64,000 nt of DNA. Origin: Symploca sp. SIO1C2 (GTDB taxonomy: Bacteria > Cyanobacteriota > Cyanobacteriia > Cyanobacteriales > Coleofasciculaceae). Of the stretch, positions 7,853-17,059 are shown in pieces. Numbering within the stretch: the stretch's first letter is position 1; each line of letters opens with the position of its first letter. The notes below the pieces were generated by a model, which saw only the letters and a list, made by a program, of their open reading frames with translations, searched no databases and was not told the DNA's origin. A program made the position numbers and the translations under genes. The stretch spans positions 1 through 64,000 of the forward strand of contig JAAHFP010000003.1 of the NCBI GenBank assembly GCA_010672925.1, in the 5' to 3' direction.

Positions 7853-8150
7853 GCTTTAATCTCAATTCCTCTAAAGCTTCCACCGCATCCCGATCTTTCC
7901 CTTCTGCTGCCTCCGCTATGCCTTGTCTAATCATGGCAGCAGACCGCGCTAAGGCTAACTCATCTAGTAACTCTTGATAGGATACAGCATCCTGCATGAT
8001 GAGAGCTGCCTTACCGTTGACAGTTAAAACAATCGGTTTGTTACTTTGCTGTAACTGTTCAACAAATTGTCTGGCATTCCGCTGAAAGTCTGAAAGAGGG
8101 TAAATCTCCCTTGCATCAAGCATTGACCTTACCTCAACTAAAACATTCAT
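7836..8150 (-). CDS. Phd/YefM-type antitoxin
   Basis: Antitoxin partner of the overlapping RelE/ParE-like toxin. IYPLSDFQRNARQFVEQLQQSNKPIVLTVNGKAALIMQDAVSYQELLDEL is the Phd/YefM DNA-binding fold. The acidic helical C-terminus (AEAAEGKDRDAVEALEELRLKHDIPR) would bind the toxin. The annotated start is the first of two; an internal Met at residue 11 (8120) is also possible and closer to the usual family N-terminus. It probably autoregulates the pair as operon leader. Confidence 0.85.
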   Translation of the reverse strand: MNVLVEVRSMLDAREIYPLSDFQRNARQFVEQLQQSNKPIVLTVNGKAALIMQDAVSYQELLDELALARSAAMIRQGIAEAAEGKDRDAVEALEELRLKHDIPR

Positions 8151-8194
8151 GAAATTTCATGTTATCGCATTCAGAGGGACAATGCATTCCTTGT

Positions 8195-9799
8195 TCAACT
8201 GACAGATTTTGATTCTTGCTCTCGGAGTAGATATTTTTGTACCTTACCTGTAGCAGTTTTCGGCAAATCTCTAAATTCTATAGCCCTGGGACATTTAAAT
8301 TGAGCTAAGTTTTGACGACAAAAAGAGCTAATTTCGTCTTCCGTAGCTTGAGCATCTGGTTTTAGGGTAACAAAGGCTTTGGGAACTTCTCCCCTTTTGT
8401 CATCGGGAATAGCAATCACTGCTACCTCTAATACTGCCGGATGTTGGTAAATTAACCGTTCAATTTCAATAGTGGAGATATTAACCCCACTACTAATAAT
8501 GATATCCTTGGCGCGATCGCGTAGTTCAATGTAACCATCAGGATAGACTGCTGCGAGATCCCCACTGTGAAACCAACCACCACGGAAAGCATTTTCTGTA
8601 GCTTCGGGGTCATTAAAATAACCTTTCATAACATTATTCCCCCGCATCACCACTTCTCCCAGAGTTTCCCCATCCCTGGGTACATCCTGCATCTGTTCAT
8701 CTACCACTCGCATTTCCGTAGCATGGATGTAGGGAACTCCCTGTCTAGCTTTGAGACGAGCCCTTTCTGCTATTGGTAAATCATCCCAAGGTTGTTGCCA
8801 CTCACAGATACTATGGGGTCCATAGGTTTCCGTTAAACCGTAGACATGAATAATCTCAATCCCTAATTCTTCGCTAGCTTGAATAATCGTCGGTGAAGGA
8901 GGTGCTCCTGCTGTTGTCACTGTCAAAGATTGAGTCAGTTCCAGTTTCTTAATCCCAGGGTCATTAACTAGCATAATCAAAATTGTGGGGGAACCACAAA
9001 AATGAGTAACCTTCTCCTGCATTAACAAGGAAATAACTGTTTTGGGGAAAAACTTCCTTAGGAAAACCTGAGTTCCTCCTACTGCCACCACACCCCAAGT
9101 AAAACACCAACCATTGCAATGAAACATAGGCAGAGTCCACAAGTAAACATTGCGACTATCCATACTTACTTCTAAGGCTTCCCCCAAAGCATTCAGGTAA
9201 GCCCCACGGTGGGTATACATTACTCCCTTGGGTTGACCGCTGGTGCCACTAGTATAATTAATGGAAATTAGTTCATTTTCGTCCACTAAATCCAGTTCTA
9301 CCGATGCAGTTGTCCCGGTAGCTAGGAAACTTTCGTACTCTAAACCCGATTGTATTTCCTGAACATTAACAGCAAAGGGATCGACAATATTAACCACTTC
9401 TTTAACAGTAGTCAGTTGCGATCGCACTTCGGTTACTAAAGGAGCCAATTCGGTATCGACGAAGACAATGGAAACTCCTGCATCATTGAGAATATAGCGA
9501 ATATCTTGAGCAGCTAATCGGATATTAATTGCCACCAAAACCCCCCCAGCCAGGGGGACACCAAAATGAGCTTCGGACATTGGTGGTATATTGGGGCACA
9601 AAAAAGCCACGCGATCGCCTTTTTGTAAACCCCATTTTTTAAGAGCACTAGCCAATTGGTTAACTCGTGCATAAAATTGGGCATAAGTCCACCGTTGCTC
9701 ACGATATACTAGAGCCTCTTTATCCGGAAAAACTTGAGTAGTTCGTGCCAGAAAGCTCAGGGGAGTAAGATGGTGGTAATTAACTGGATTAGTGGACAT
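8195..9799 (-). CDS. AMP-dependent acyl-CoA synthetase
   Basis: ANL-superfamily enzyme that would activate a carboxylic acid with ATP and load it onto CoA. Visible motifs are the phosphate-binding loop INYTSGTSGQPKGVMYTH, the A5 motif VYGLTETYGP, GWFHSGDLAAVYPDGYIELRDRAKD in the hinge, and the C-terminal catalytic Lys in LPKTATGKVQKYLLR. At 534 residues it is full length and resembles the medium/long-chain acyl-CoA ligases annotated as AcsM/AlkK-like. No dedicated pathway genes flank it. The substrate class is inferred only. Confidence 0.9.
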   Translation of the reverse strand: MSTNPVNYHHLTPLSFLARTTQVFPDKEALVYREQRWTYAQFYARVNQLASALKKWGLQKGDRVAFLCPNIPPMSEAHFGVPLAGGVLVAINIRLAAQDIRYILNDAGVSIVFVDTELAPLVTEVRSQLTTVKEVVNIVDPFAVNVQEIQSGLEYESFLATGTTASVELDLVDENELISINYTSGTSGQPKGVMYTHRGAYLNALGEALEVSMDSRNVYLWTLPMFHCNGWCFTWGVVAVGGTQVFLRKFFPKTVISLLMQEKVTHFCGSPTILIMLVNDPGIKKLELTQSLTVTTAGAPPSPTIIQASEELGIEIIHVYGLTETYGPHSICEWQQPWDDLPIAERARLKARQGVPYIHATEMRVVDEQMQDVPRDGETLGEVVMRGNNVMKGYFNDPEATENAFRGGWFHSGDLAAVYPDGYIELRDRAKDIIISSGVNISTIEIERLIYQHPAVLEVAVIAIPDDKRGEVPKAFVTLKPDAQATEDEISSFCRQNLAQFKCPRAIEFRDLPKTATGKVQKYLLREQESKSVS

Positions 9800-9802
9800 T
9801 TA

Positions 9803-9940
9803 GGTGGTAGGTGGTAGGTGGTAGGTATTAGGTGTTAGGTGGTAGGTGGTAGGTGGTAGGTGTTAAGTATTAGGTATTAGGTATTAGGTGTTAGGTATTT
9901 CCCCATTCCCCATTCTCCATTCTCCATTCTCCATTCTCCC
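9803..9940. repeat. GGTAGGT and CATTCTC short tandem repeats
   Basis: Two arrays lie back to back: GGTAGGTGGTAGGTGTTAGG-type heptamers (about 9803-9895) and CCCCATTCTCCATTCTCC-type heptamers (about 9898-9938). The same two families recur at 48086-48236 and at 63484-63724, again side by side. The whole acs-purQ interval is repeat. Confidence 0.9.
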
Positions 9941-9941
9941 C

Positions 9942-10625
9942 TTACTGCCCAAACAATCCTTGAAACAACTTAATACCATCTGTACCACTTAATATTGGGT
10001 CTGATGCTCTTTCTGGGTGAGGCATCATGCCCAAAATCTTACCAGAGCGATCGCAAATACCGGCAATGTTTTTCAGTGAACCGTTAGGGTTGGCCGCTTT
10101 TTCTACTTTACCTGTAGCTGTGCAGTAACGAAATAGGATTTGTTGATGATCTTCAAGATCTTGCAACAGTCCAGGAGGTGCGTAGTAGCAGCCTTCACCA
10201 TGAGCAATTGGCAGGTTAATCACTTCCCCAGTGGAGTAAGCTGATGTCCACTCCAAGTCAGTGCGTTCTACTTTTAGCGGTACGCGATCGCAAATAAAAT
10301 GTAAATCACGATTTTTGATTAGGGCTCCCGGCAATAACCCAATTTCCGTCAACACCTGAAAACCGTTACAGATGCCCAAAACGTATTTACCCTGTTTAGC
10401 ATGTTCCACTACCCGCTTCATTATGGGAGAAAATTGAGCAATGGCACCACAGCGCAAGTAATCTCCGTAGCTAAAGCCACCGGGCAGTACGATCACATCG
10501 ATATCCGAAATATCCGTTTCCTGATGCCAAACCATTCTGGTTGGTAACTGTAGCAAATTGCGGGTGACATAAGCCACATCGCGGTCGCAATTTGAACCAG
10601 GAAAGACCACAATCCCAAATTTCAC
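9942..10625 (-). CDS. purQ: Phosphoribosylformylglycinamidine synthase subunit PurQ
   Basis: Glutaminase subunit of the three-part FGAM synthase (PurLQS), which uses glutamine and ATP in step four of purine synthesis. The class I amidotransferase triad is visible: nucleophile Cys86 in GICNGFQ, and His/Glu in MMPHPER near the C-terminus. The opening FGIVVFPGSNCDRD is diagnostic. The length of 227 residues is normal. It overlaps purS by four bases (ATGA), so the two subunits are translationally coupled. purL is not in the window. Confidence 0.97.
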   Translation of the reverse strand: MKFGIVVFPGSNCDRDVAYVTRNLLQLPTRMVWHQETDISDIDVIVLPGGFSYGDYLRCGAIAQFSPIMKRVVEHAKQGKYVLGICNGFQVLTEIGLLPGALIKNRDLHFICDRVPLKVERTDLEWTSAYSTGEVINLPIAHGEGCYYAPPGLLQDLEDHQQILFRYCTATGKVEKAANPNGSLKNIAGICDRSGKILGMMPHPERASDPILSGTDGIKLFQGLFGQ

Positions 10626-10903
10626 AGCGAAACACCCATTTGTGCAGAAACTTCAACTAGCTCAAAGCGATAATTTTCAATCACTGGATTTGCCAACAGC
10701 TGGTCGCAAATTTGATCAAGTTGTTCCCTTGCTTGCTTTTCGTTCGCAGTACTCAGCATTAGTTCAATATACTTGCCAATGCGAACTTTCTCAACTGTTT
10801 TGTAGCCCAGTTGCTTGACTCCTGACTCTACTGCTACCCCAGCTGGGTCTAAAACCGAGGGTCGGAGGGTAACATAGATACGAGCTTGATATTTGTGAAT
10901 CAC
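10622..10903 (-). CDS. purS: Phosphoribosylformylglycinamidine synthase subunit PurS
   Basis: Small bridging subunit of FGAM synthase, 93 residues. The pattern ARIYVTLRPSVLDPAGVAVESGVKQLGY, then VRIGKYIELML, is typical PurS. First gene of the purS-purQ operon, reading away from the 10904-11160 gap that would hold the promoter. Confidence 0.95.
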   Translation of the reverse strand: MIHKYQARIYVTLRPSVLDPAGVAVESGVKQLGYKTVEKVRIGKYIELMLSTANEKQAREQLDQICDQLLANPVIENYRFELVEVSAQMGVSL

Positions 10904-11161
10904 TCTTTATCCCCCTACATTTGAAACGAAACCTTGAATCTTGGGCTTTAGGATACACTAATAGTTATCCCTCCGGCCAAACAAAATCAACACCAAGCAC
11001 TGTGCTTGATTTTACAGCATTGTGTACTTCCACTTTGTATCTTGCTCTCGATAAACACGAAGCAGGAGGCTCCGACCCAGGGAATAGTGTTTAGACCTCT
11101 TGGACTCAACAGCAAACCCTAGTTAACCAAGATAGCACTAATAAAGATGTACTAATATGGT

Positions 11162-13267
11162 TTATAACTCTATATTTTTAATATTCAATAATTCGGCAGT
11201 TCTTCCACGTAGAGCTATAATAACTTCACTAATAGTCTGGTTTTCACGAGATAAATCTTGGATAATTTGTGAGAGCATTGTTCTCCAAGCTAATTTGGCG
11301 GGAAAACCAGCAGTTCCTGTGCCTAACAAGGGGAATGCGATACTTTTGAATTGGTATTCATTAGCTTTTGTTAGACATGTGTGTACTATTTTTTGGATTA
11401 TTTCTTGAGATGGATATTTTATTAAATCAAAATCAATTGTTATTCCATGAAATACTTTTTTCGCTATCAGTTCACCTGATGTAGTGATGGCTACATCGCC
11501 TAAAGTGAGAGGAATTAATTTTCTGGCATCTCTGTAAATTTTATTGCCACCTACATTTTTAATTCTAGAGGATACACCACCTCCCATTGTTAGGTAGTTA
11601 TCATCAGAACTAACAATTACATCGACAACCAGATTAGTAATATCACCTTGATAAACTTTAATAAGTTTATTGTGTATAGCAAATTCTTCTAAAAATCTTT
11701 CTCTTGAATTATATCGATTAAACTCAGGAGAATATAGTAGCTTATTTAGATCATGTTTATATAGTCTATTCTTTCTGATATTAATGATTACTTGATCGAG
11801 GTTTTTTATGAGTTTTTGTTGGGTTTTTAGACTATCTTGATACTCACCAATAATATTTTTCATTTCTTGCTGATTTTTGCTGGTTATTTGGCGAGCCAAG
11901 TCAATCTCATCTTGTAATTTCTGAATTAAATTCTCTTTGTTATCAATGAGTTGTTGGGCTGCCTGCAAAGCAATTTTAATTTCTTTTTTTTCTAGTTCTT
12001 GACTAGCTGCTAAGAACTGAAAATCCTGCTTACTTAAGCTTCTGCCCGATGCCCAGGCTAGGGCTTCTCGTAATGCCTGTCCCCGCAGCAACCGGGATTC
12101 ATCCCGGCAATTGACAGCTAACCATGCACTCAAATTCTCGGTGTAGGGACATAGATTTTCTAATGCTTGTTCAACCCAATCCAGATTAAAAATAGACTGA
12201 TAAATGGGGTTATAAACCTTCAGCTTGCCCTGAAACATGACGACCAATTGGGTTAGCTTTAGTTCCATTTGCTCTGGACTCTGATCGGTGACAACCTCCT
12301 CTTGTTGTAGGACTTGCCGATATAGCCCTAGCAACCGACCTGCGTTTTGCTCATTTCTGAGCAAGCGATCGCGTATTGTCTTCAAATGCTCTGGTTCATC
12401 ATTAGCTTCCCAGTTTTCAATAATCCGTGTCTTTACTAAATTATTGATCCAAGCCTGTTCTTCACCTCTCGCAATCGGCAAGGAAGACATCAGTACCAAC
12501 TTACAAATTTTTTGTGTAAGAAAAGGCTGCCCTCCTGTCCAGCCTAAGATCTCTTTGAGTAGTGCCTTTTGATTGTCTGTTTTGTGGGCTAATCCTTGAG
12601 CTAAAGGCATGGCTTCAGATAGTTTAAAGCCTGATAGATGAATCCCTTGTCCAATATTAAAAGGCGATCTTGTTTTATCTCGAATTAAGTCAGACGGTGT
12701 TGCCACTCCCAGCAAGGCAAAAGTGAGTCGATTATATTTTGGCTTGTGACTGCGTTTGTTATAACAAGCTTTAATCAGAGCAAAAAAATCATCCAATGGC
12801 TCTTTTAAGCTGAGAACACTATCGATTTCATCGACAAAAATCACAATATTTCCAGTCAAATGTGCCAGTAGTACTTCCTCAATCAACTCTCCCAACCGCA
12901 GCACTGGCGGCATCAACTCGCGTTCACGCCACCAATTGATAAATTCCATAGTATCGAAGAGATGGAAATTGCTGGCTAGTTTGTAGGCAAAACCTCCGTA
13001 CCATTGATCTGGTGAAATTTGCTGAGAACCGATATCTAAAAGATCTATATTGGTACAGGCAATGCCTTCTCTTTGTAGTCTACGCATAGTTCGTACCTGC
13101 AAACTAGACTTGCCCATTTGTCGAGAATTGAAGACGTAGCAGAATTCTCCTGCCTTGAGTCCTTCATAAAGATCGGAGTCCGCTTGCCGCAGCACATAAG
13201 TAGGTGCACTTTCTGGCAGACTGCCGCCGACTTGGTATTGGTAAACTGAGTTGGGTTCTGAGTTCAT
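11162..13267 (-). CDS. AAA-like ATPase fused to a macro domain
   Basis: 701-residue three-part protein. Residues ~10-420 are an AAA_35-type (STAND-like) ATPase: [17 protein letters not shown] opening, Walker A in [11 protein letters not shown], Walker B-like [12 protein letters not shown], and [17 protein letters not shown]. Residues ~425-510 are strongly heptad-like (coiled coil). Residues ~535-690 are a macro domain: [22 protein letters not shown], then [19 protein letters not shown] and [21 protein letters not shown]. Macro domains bind or hydrolyse ADP-ribose derivatives. The pairing suggests nucleotide-signal sensing or ADP-ribose processing controlled by an ATPase switch. It lies head-to-head with the peptidoglycan-binding gene at 13559. 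The domain calls are firm; the role is inferred. Confidence 0.85.
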   Translation of the reverse strand: MNSEPNSVYQYQVGGSLPESAPTYVLRQADSDLYEGLKAGEFCYVFNSRQMGKSSLQVRTMRRLQREGIACTNIDLLDIGSQQISPDQWYGGFAYKLASNFHLFDTMEFINWWRERELMPPVLRLGELIEEVLLAHLTGNIVIFVDEIDSVLSLKEPLDDFFALIKACYNKRSHKPKYNRLTFALLGVATPSDLIRDKTRSPFNIGQGIHLSGFKLSEAMPLAQGLAHKTDNQKALLKEILGWTGGQPFLTQKICKLVLMSSLPIARGEEQAWINNLVKTRIIENWEANDEPEHLKTIRDRLLRNEQNAGRLLGLYRQVLQQEEVVTDQSPEQMELKLTQLVVMFQGKLKVYNPIYQSIFNLDWVEQALENLCPYTENLSAWLAVNCRDESRLLRGQALREALAWASGRSLSKQDFQFLAASQELEKKEIKIALQAAQQLIDNKENLIQKLQDEIDLARQITSKNQQEMKNIIGEYQDSLKTQQKLIKNLDQVIINIRKNRLYKHDLNKLLYSPEFNRYNSRERFLEEFAIHNKLIKVYQGDITNLVVDVIVSSDDNYLTMGGGVSSRIKNVGGNKIYRDARKLIPLTLGDVAITTSGELIAKKVFHGITIDFDLIKYPSQEIIQKIVHTCLTKANEYQFKSIAFPLLGTGTAGFPAKLAWRTMLSQIIQDLSRENQTISEVIIALRGRTAELLNIKNIEL

Positions 13268-13558
13268 GCATATATCTGGCTGTAATCTTCACCCTCTGCT
13301 GTAGGGTTTACTCCATTATTACGCTACAATTTGGCACTTATTTGGTAAAAATAAGGCTTGTAATCCTTGTCTGGTATAGTTTATATCCTTATTCAGCAAG
13401 CCCCAACAACAGGTTGATTACAAGTCAGTCACCAAGTCAGGTAATCTCAGGCAGGAAGTCAGTATGCAGTGATGTTTGATGAATATATGAGTTTCAAACA
13501 AGCTCAACTTGAGCTTCAACTTTACTCAAAATAAATCATCGAGAAAAGGACATCAATC

Positions 13559-13891
13559 ATGCAAACTAAGACTATTAATTCTCACTCTACAGTGGCCAAC
13601 AATTCTGCATCAGTTAATGTTCCTGTTGTAGATAACACTTTTGCTTATACCACTCATTTACCACAGTTGCAATTTGGTATGGCAGGGGAAGCTGTCCGTT
13701 TCCTCCAGAAATTTTTAATTTCTCATGGCTACAATTTAATCTTTGATGGACAGTTTGGCCCTCAAACAGAAGGAGCGTTAATGGCTTTCCAGTACGACTA
13801 CAATCACCTCGGTCAATCTAATCCGGATGTTTTATTAGTAGATGGAGTTGTAGGAAAAGAAACCTGGCGTGCTATCTCTAATAAGCTCTAA
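13559..13891 (+). CDS. Peptidoglycan-binding (PG_binding_1) protein
   Basis: 110-residue protein with one PG_binding_1 domain: LQFGMAGEAVRFLQKFLISHGYNL, DGQFGPQTEGALMAFQ and VDGVVGKETWRAI. The first ~40 residues are polar, Ser/Asn/Thr-rich, with no signal peptide. How it would meet peptidoglycan is therefore unclear. A clear ribosome binding site (AAAGGA) sits 9 bases before the ATG. The next gene encodes two copies of the same domain, and AAA-like ATPase genes flank both. Confidence 0.88.
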   Translation: MQTKTINSHSTVANNSASVNVPVVDNTFAYTTHLPQLQFGMAGEAVRFLQKFLISHGYNLIFDGQFGPQTEGALMAFQYDYNHLGQSNPDVLLVDGVVGKETWRAISNKL

Positions 13892-14050
13892 AAACTCAAA
13901 AACTTGAGATCTTCTCAATCAGGGTGCAAGACTCAGCGTTAGGTTGATAGCTCGTGGTGGCGATTTTAATCTCTTAATCGCCACCTCTTAAACAAAACAT
14001 AAATGATGGTCTTGAAGTTACATCTTACTGATTTAAATTAAGATAAAATC

Positions 14051-14491
14051 ATGAATACAATCACCATTACTCGTCTCATTCTCAAGCAAGGTAGCACGGG
14101 GAAAGATGTACAAGATTTACAAGTAATTTTGAATAGTACTGGTGCCAACCTAGTTATTGATAGCGTATTTGGAGTAACAACATTACAGGCTGTCATTGCT
14201 TTTCAAAAGCAAAATAATTTAACTGTAGACGGAATTGTCAGTTTTCAAACTTGGAGTAAATTAGAATCTACTACTGGACTTAAACCTATTCTACGTTGTG
14301 GTAGCCGAGGTGTAGCAGTATCGTATCTACAAAGATATTTAAATGGTCTTGGATTTGGTCATTTAGTAGTTGATGGCATATTTGGTCCGGCTACTGAAAA
14401 ATCTGTGAAAAAATTGCAAACATTTTATGATCTCACTGTAGACGGAATGGTCGGTAAAGAAACCTGGAGTACTATCTTCAATATTCTCTAA
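14051..14491 (+). CDS. Tandem peptidoglycan-binding domain protein
   Basis: 146 residues consisting of two PG_binding_1 units. The first is ILKQGSTGKDVQDLQVILNS...FGVTTLQAVIAFQ...VDGIVSFQTW. The second is LRCGSRGVAVSYLQRYLN...DGIFGPATEKSVKKLQ...VDGMVGKETWSTI. No signal peptide or catalytic domain is present. The C-terminal motif GKETW is shared with the preceding gene, so the two are paralogs. The 159-base gap between them contains no obvious terminator. Confidence 0.88.
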   Translation: MNTITITRLILKQGSTGKDVQDLQVILNSTGANLVIDSVFGVTTLQAVIAFQKQNNLTVDGIVSFQTWSKLESTTGLKPILRCGSRGVAVSYLQRYLNGLGFGHLVVDGIFGPATEKSVKKLQTFYDLTVDGMVGKETWSTIFNIL

Positions 14492-14557
14492 AACCTCAAA
14501 TCTGAGTTGTTGCTAATTTTTTAATGACTGACATCGCTCTCCCACACTTTGTTCACC

Positions 14558-16318
14558 TTACCCCTCTCTGAGTCGTTCCCGGAAATATTGCTGGTACAAA
14601 TGGCATCGGGGAGTCACGTCATTACCAGAGAGATGCACAAGCCCCATGCTGTTTAACTTAAAGGCTTGTGCTGCTGCTAATCGCACTGGACTCTGAGCGC
14701 TTGTTACCTCTCGCATTGCCTCGAGCAATTCTGGATACTTTTCTAGGTTCCATAAGTGGCGTCGCAAATGATCACTGTAAAGTCCGGCTTCTGTTGGACT
14801 TTCTTGCAGCAGTTGGTCAAAGGTAATATCCTGACGTGCTATGGCATACATCGCTAGTCGCAACAGGTAGGGATGTCCTCCCACGAGAGCCATGAGTTTT
14901 TCGACTTCACCTGCATTCCAATCAAGTTTGTGCCGTCTAGCTAAATCTTGTACCTGTGGTGAAGTTAACTCTGGTAACTCAATCGGTAGCCCCACATTAA
15001 AGGGAGATTTATTCATATCCAGAGGAACATAAATTTCTGTGGAATGTACAATAACTAGGCGAAACTTTTTCCAAATATCACGCCGTTTAGCTTCTTCATG
15101 CAATGCTCGCAACAACCCAAAAAAGTCATCGGCGATTTCTTGGTGGGGGAAAACACAATCAACTTCGTCCAAACCTAAAGTTAGGGGACATTGGAGTTGT
15201 GGCAAGAGATATTGCTCGAAGTAAGCCCTACAACTGATATTGCTGCCAGTAATCTCTGCCATCTCCCAATATTGGGCTAGTTGGTTGGGTATTCCTAGCT
15301 CTAACCCCACAAGAGTGCAAAACCATTGTAAAAATTTATCGGAGTTAGCAAACACCCTCTGATTAGCTAACTGTAAGCTCAAGGCAACTGTACGAGAGCC
15401 TTGCTGTTCCGCATGATGGAGAATTCTAGCCATTAGGGAGGTTTTGCCCATCTGCCTGGGAGCTTTGATGCGGATCAGTGCTCCTGGTTGCGTTATTGTT
15501 TCATAACAGCGTTCTTCGATGGGGGGACGTTCTAGATAAAAAGGAGAGGCCAAATCTACTTGTCCCTCTGGTATTTCTGGTGGAGCTACTGGCAGAGGTA
15601 TGTTTCCCATTTGGGGGGTAAAGGTTTGCAGGTTAACTGCCAATTTATGGTTAGCAGGTAAACAGATACGACCTTCTTGGAGTACGTGAGTCACTTCATT
15701 GAGCAGAATGGAGCTATCATCACAAGAGTACCACTGCCATGCTTGAACTCCTTGCAAATAGCTTAGTAAGTCAAAACTCAGGGGGAAATCTGGGGATAAG
15801 TCTACACCAATTGGAAAAATTGCTGGCTTGTGGGAAGTCCTGCTGTGTAACTCCTTTACTTGTTTAACCAACTCTAAAACCATTTCACTAGTAGCCGATG
15901 GTTGGGACAAAAACAGCAGTAGGTAGTCCAAAAGCTTCAAATCTGTTGCCAAGGAGGAGTTGTTTCCGGCAATAAAGACTTCATATTTAGCATTTCTCAA
16001 AGCTTGCTGTAACCGATTTACAAGGCTGTGATTTGCGCAGTAATCCCAGAGAGCAACTTTAACTTTAACATTAGGGGTTTCTTCTTCAGGCAGTTCTCCC
16101 TCAAAATGAGCTAGCTCACGCCATTCCTGACCCAAAACCCGACAAATTTCCATAAAATTTATCAAATCGACAGGTCGGCCATTGAGGAAGTTACTGACGG
16201 TAGACAGGGCTATCCCTAGATCCTCTGCTAATAGTTTCTGGGTAGGAAAGCCATTGCGTAGCAGAGAGGATTTAACTTTGAGAATGCAATCTTCGCGCAC
16301 TCTAAGCGATCGGGGCAT
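14558..16318 (-). CDS. HTH - TIR-like - AAA-like ATPase protein
   Basis: 586 residues. Residues ~10-55 form an XRE-like helix-turn-helix (TQKLLAEDLGIALSTVSNFLNGRPVD). Residues ~68-200 resemble a degenerate TIR fold: VKVALWDYCANHSLVNRLQQAL, YLLLFLSQPSATSEMVLELV, then KPAIFPIGVDL. Residues ~250-580 are an AAA_35-type ATPase: SPFYLERPPIEERCYETITQPGALIRIKAPRQMGKTSLMARI (Walker A) and LTLGLDEVDCVF (Walker B), ending LYQQYFRERL. This architecture is common in cyanobacteria and thought to be signalling or defence related. The TIR assignment is my inference; HTH and ATPase are clear. It is convergent with the 14051 gene. Confidence 0.8.
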   Translation of the reverse strand: MPRSLRVREDCILKVKSSLLRNGFPTQKLLAEDLGIALSTVSNFLNGRPVDLINFMEICRVLGQEWRELAHFEGELPEEETPNVKVKVALWDYCANHSLVNRLQQALRNAKYEVFIAGNNSSLATDLKLLDYLLLFLSQPSATSEMVLELVKQVKELHSRTSHKPAIFPIGVDLSPDFPLSFDLLSYLQGVQAWQWYSCDDSSILLNEVTHVLQEGRICLPANHKLAVNLQTFTPQMGNIPLPVAPPEIPEGQVDLASPFYLERPPIEERCYETITQPGALIRIKAPRQMGKTSLMARILHHAEQQGSRTVALSLQLANQRVFANSDKFLQWFCTLVGLELGIPNQLAQYWEMAEITGSNISCRAYFEQYLLPQLQCPLTLGLDEVDCVFPHQEIADDFFGLLRALHEEAKRRDIWKKFRLVIVHSTEIYVPLDMNKSPFNVGLPIELPELTSPQVQDLARRHKLDWNAGEVEKLMALVGGHPYLLRLAMYAIARQDITFDQLLQESPTEAGLYSDHLRRHLWNLEKYPELLEAMREVTSAQSPVRLAAAQAFKLNSMGLVHLSGNDVTPRCHLYQQYFRERLREG

Positions 16319-16566
16319 TATTCACCCTGAAAGAAGTACAAGAATTATTTTAAACTACAATCTTCACAAAGTCGATGATAAATAGCTCAATACTCTAATT
16401 TTTCAGTTTTTTCTTTTTCCAAATCACTTAGCAGTCAAAACTGCTTGGGACAAAGACTTTAACATTCTTACTTTCTTTCAAAAATCACTATAATGGGTAT
16501 AACATTTATGCTTAAGATTGGCGAGTGCTCAACTCAGCCAATTTCTAGAAAATAGAGATTTCGCCT

Positions 16567-16971
16567 ATGAAAGCCCAACCCACCCGTTCTCAACAGCGCG
16601 TTTTGCGTTTGCTCAAAAAGTTGAATCGTGCAATCTCTGCCCAAGATATATACGTAGAATTACGCAAAGATGGTAAAGGTCTCGGTTTAGCAACAGTATA
16701 CCGTTCTCTAGAAGCTCTCAAACTTCAGGGTTTAGTGCAAACGCGGAAACTCCCTAATGGAGAATCTCTTTACAGTTCTGTAAACAAGGAGCAACACTAT
16801 CTTACTTGCCTCGATTGTGGGGAGTCGATTCCTATCAATCAATGTCCTGTACATCAACTGGAAACTGAACTGCAAACTGCCCACCAATTTAAAGTTTTTT
16901 ACCATACCTTAGAGTTTTTTGGTTTATGCCATCGCTGTGTTGCTGCTAATACCATCGAAGCAGCTAAGTGA
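16567..16971 (+). CDS. Fur family transcriptional regulator
   Basis: Metal-responsive dimeric repressor of 134 residues. The winged-helix domain includes ISAQDIYVELRKDGKGLGLATVYRSLEALKLQGLV. The C-terminal half carries the Cys pairs CLDC and CHRC expected of a structural zinc site. FKVFYHTLEFFGLC follows the dimerisation pattern. The presence of both Cys pairs and the HYLTCLDCGESIPI block make a zinc-type (Zur-like) role possible, but FurA- or PerR-like roles are not excluded. The gene for urease alpha, a nickel enzyme, lies 88 bases downstream on the same strand. Confidence 0.9.
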   Translation: MKAQPTRSQQRVLRLLKKLNRAISAQDIYVELRKDGKGLGLATVYRSLEALKLQGLVQTRKLPNGESLYSSVNKEQHYLTCLDCGESIPINQCPVHQLETELQTAHQFKVFYHTLEFFGLCHRCVAANTIEAAK

Positions 16972-17059
16972 AATAATCAAGAGAGATTGAGCTAAACTTG
17001 CTAAGGACTACCGTTATTGCCTAAATTCAGGTGCTGTGCCCCTTAGTAGAGAATGAATC

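Noticed and set aside
7580-7930. 116-codon plus-strand frame across the toxin gene
   Set aside because: Shadow of the RelE/ParE and Phd genes, which have family motifs and an operon overlap.
8195-9799. Minus-strand acyl-CoA synthetase considered as part of a biosynthetic cluster
   Set aside because: No carrier protein, ketosynthase or other pathway gene is nearby.
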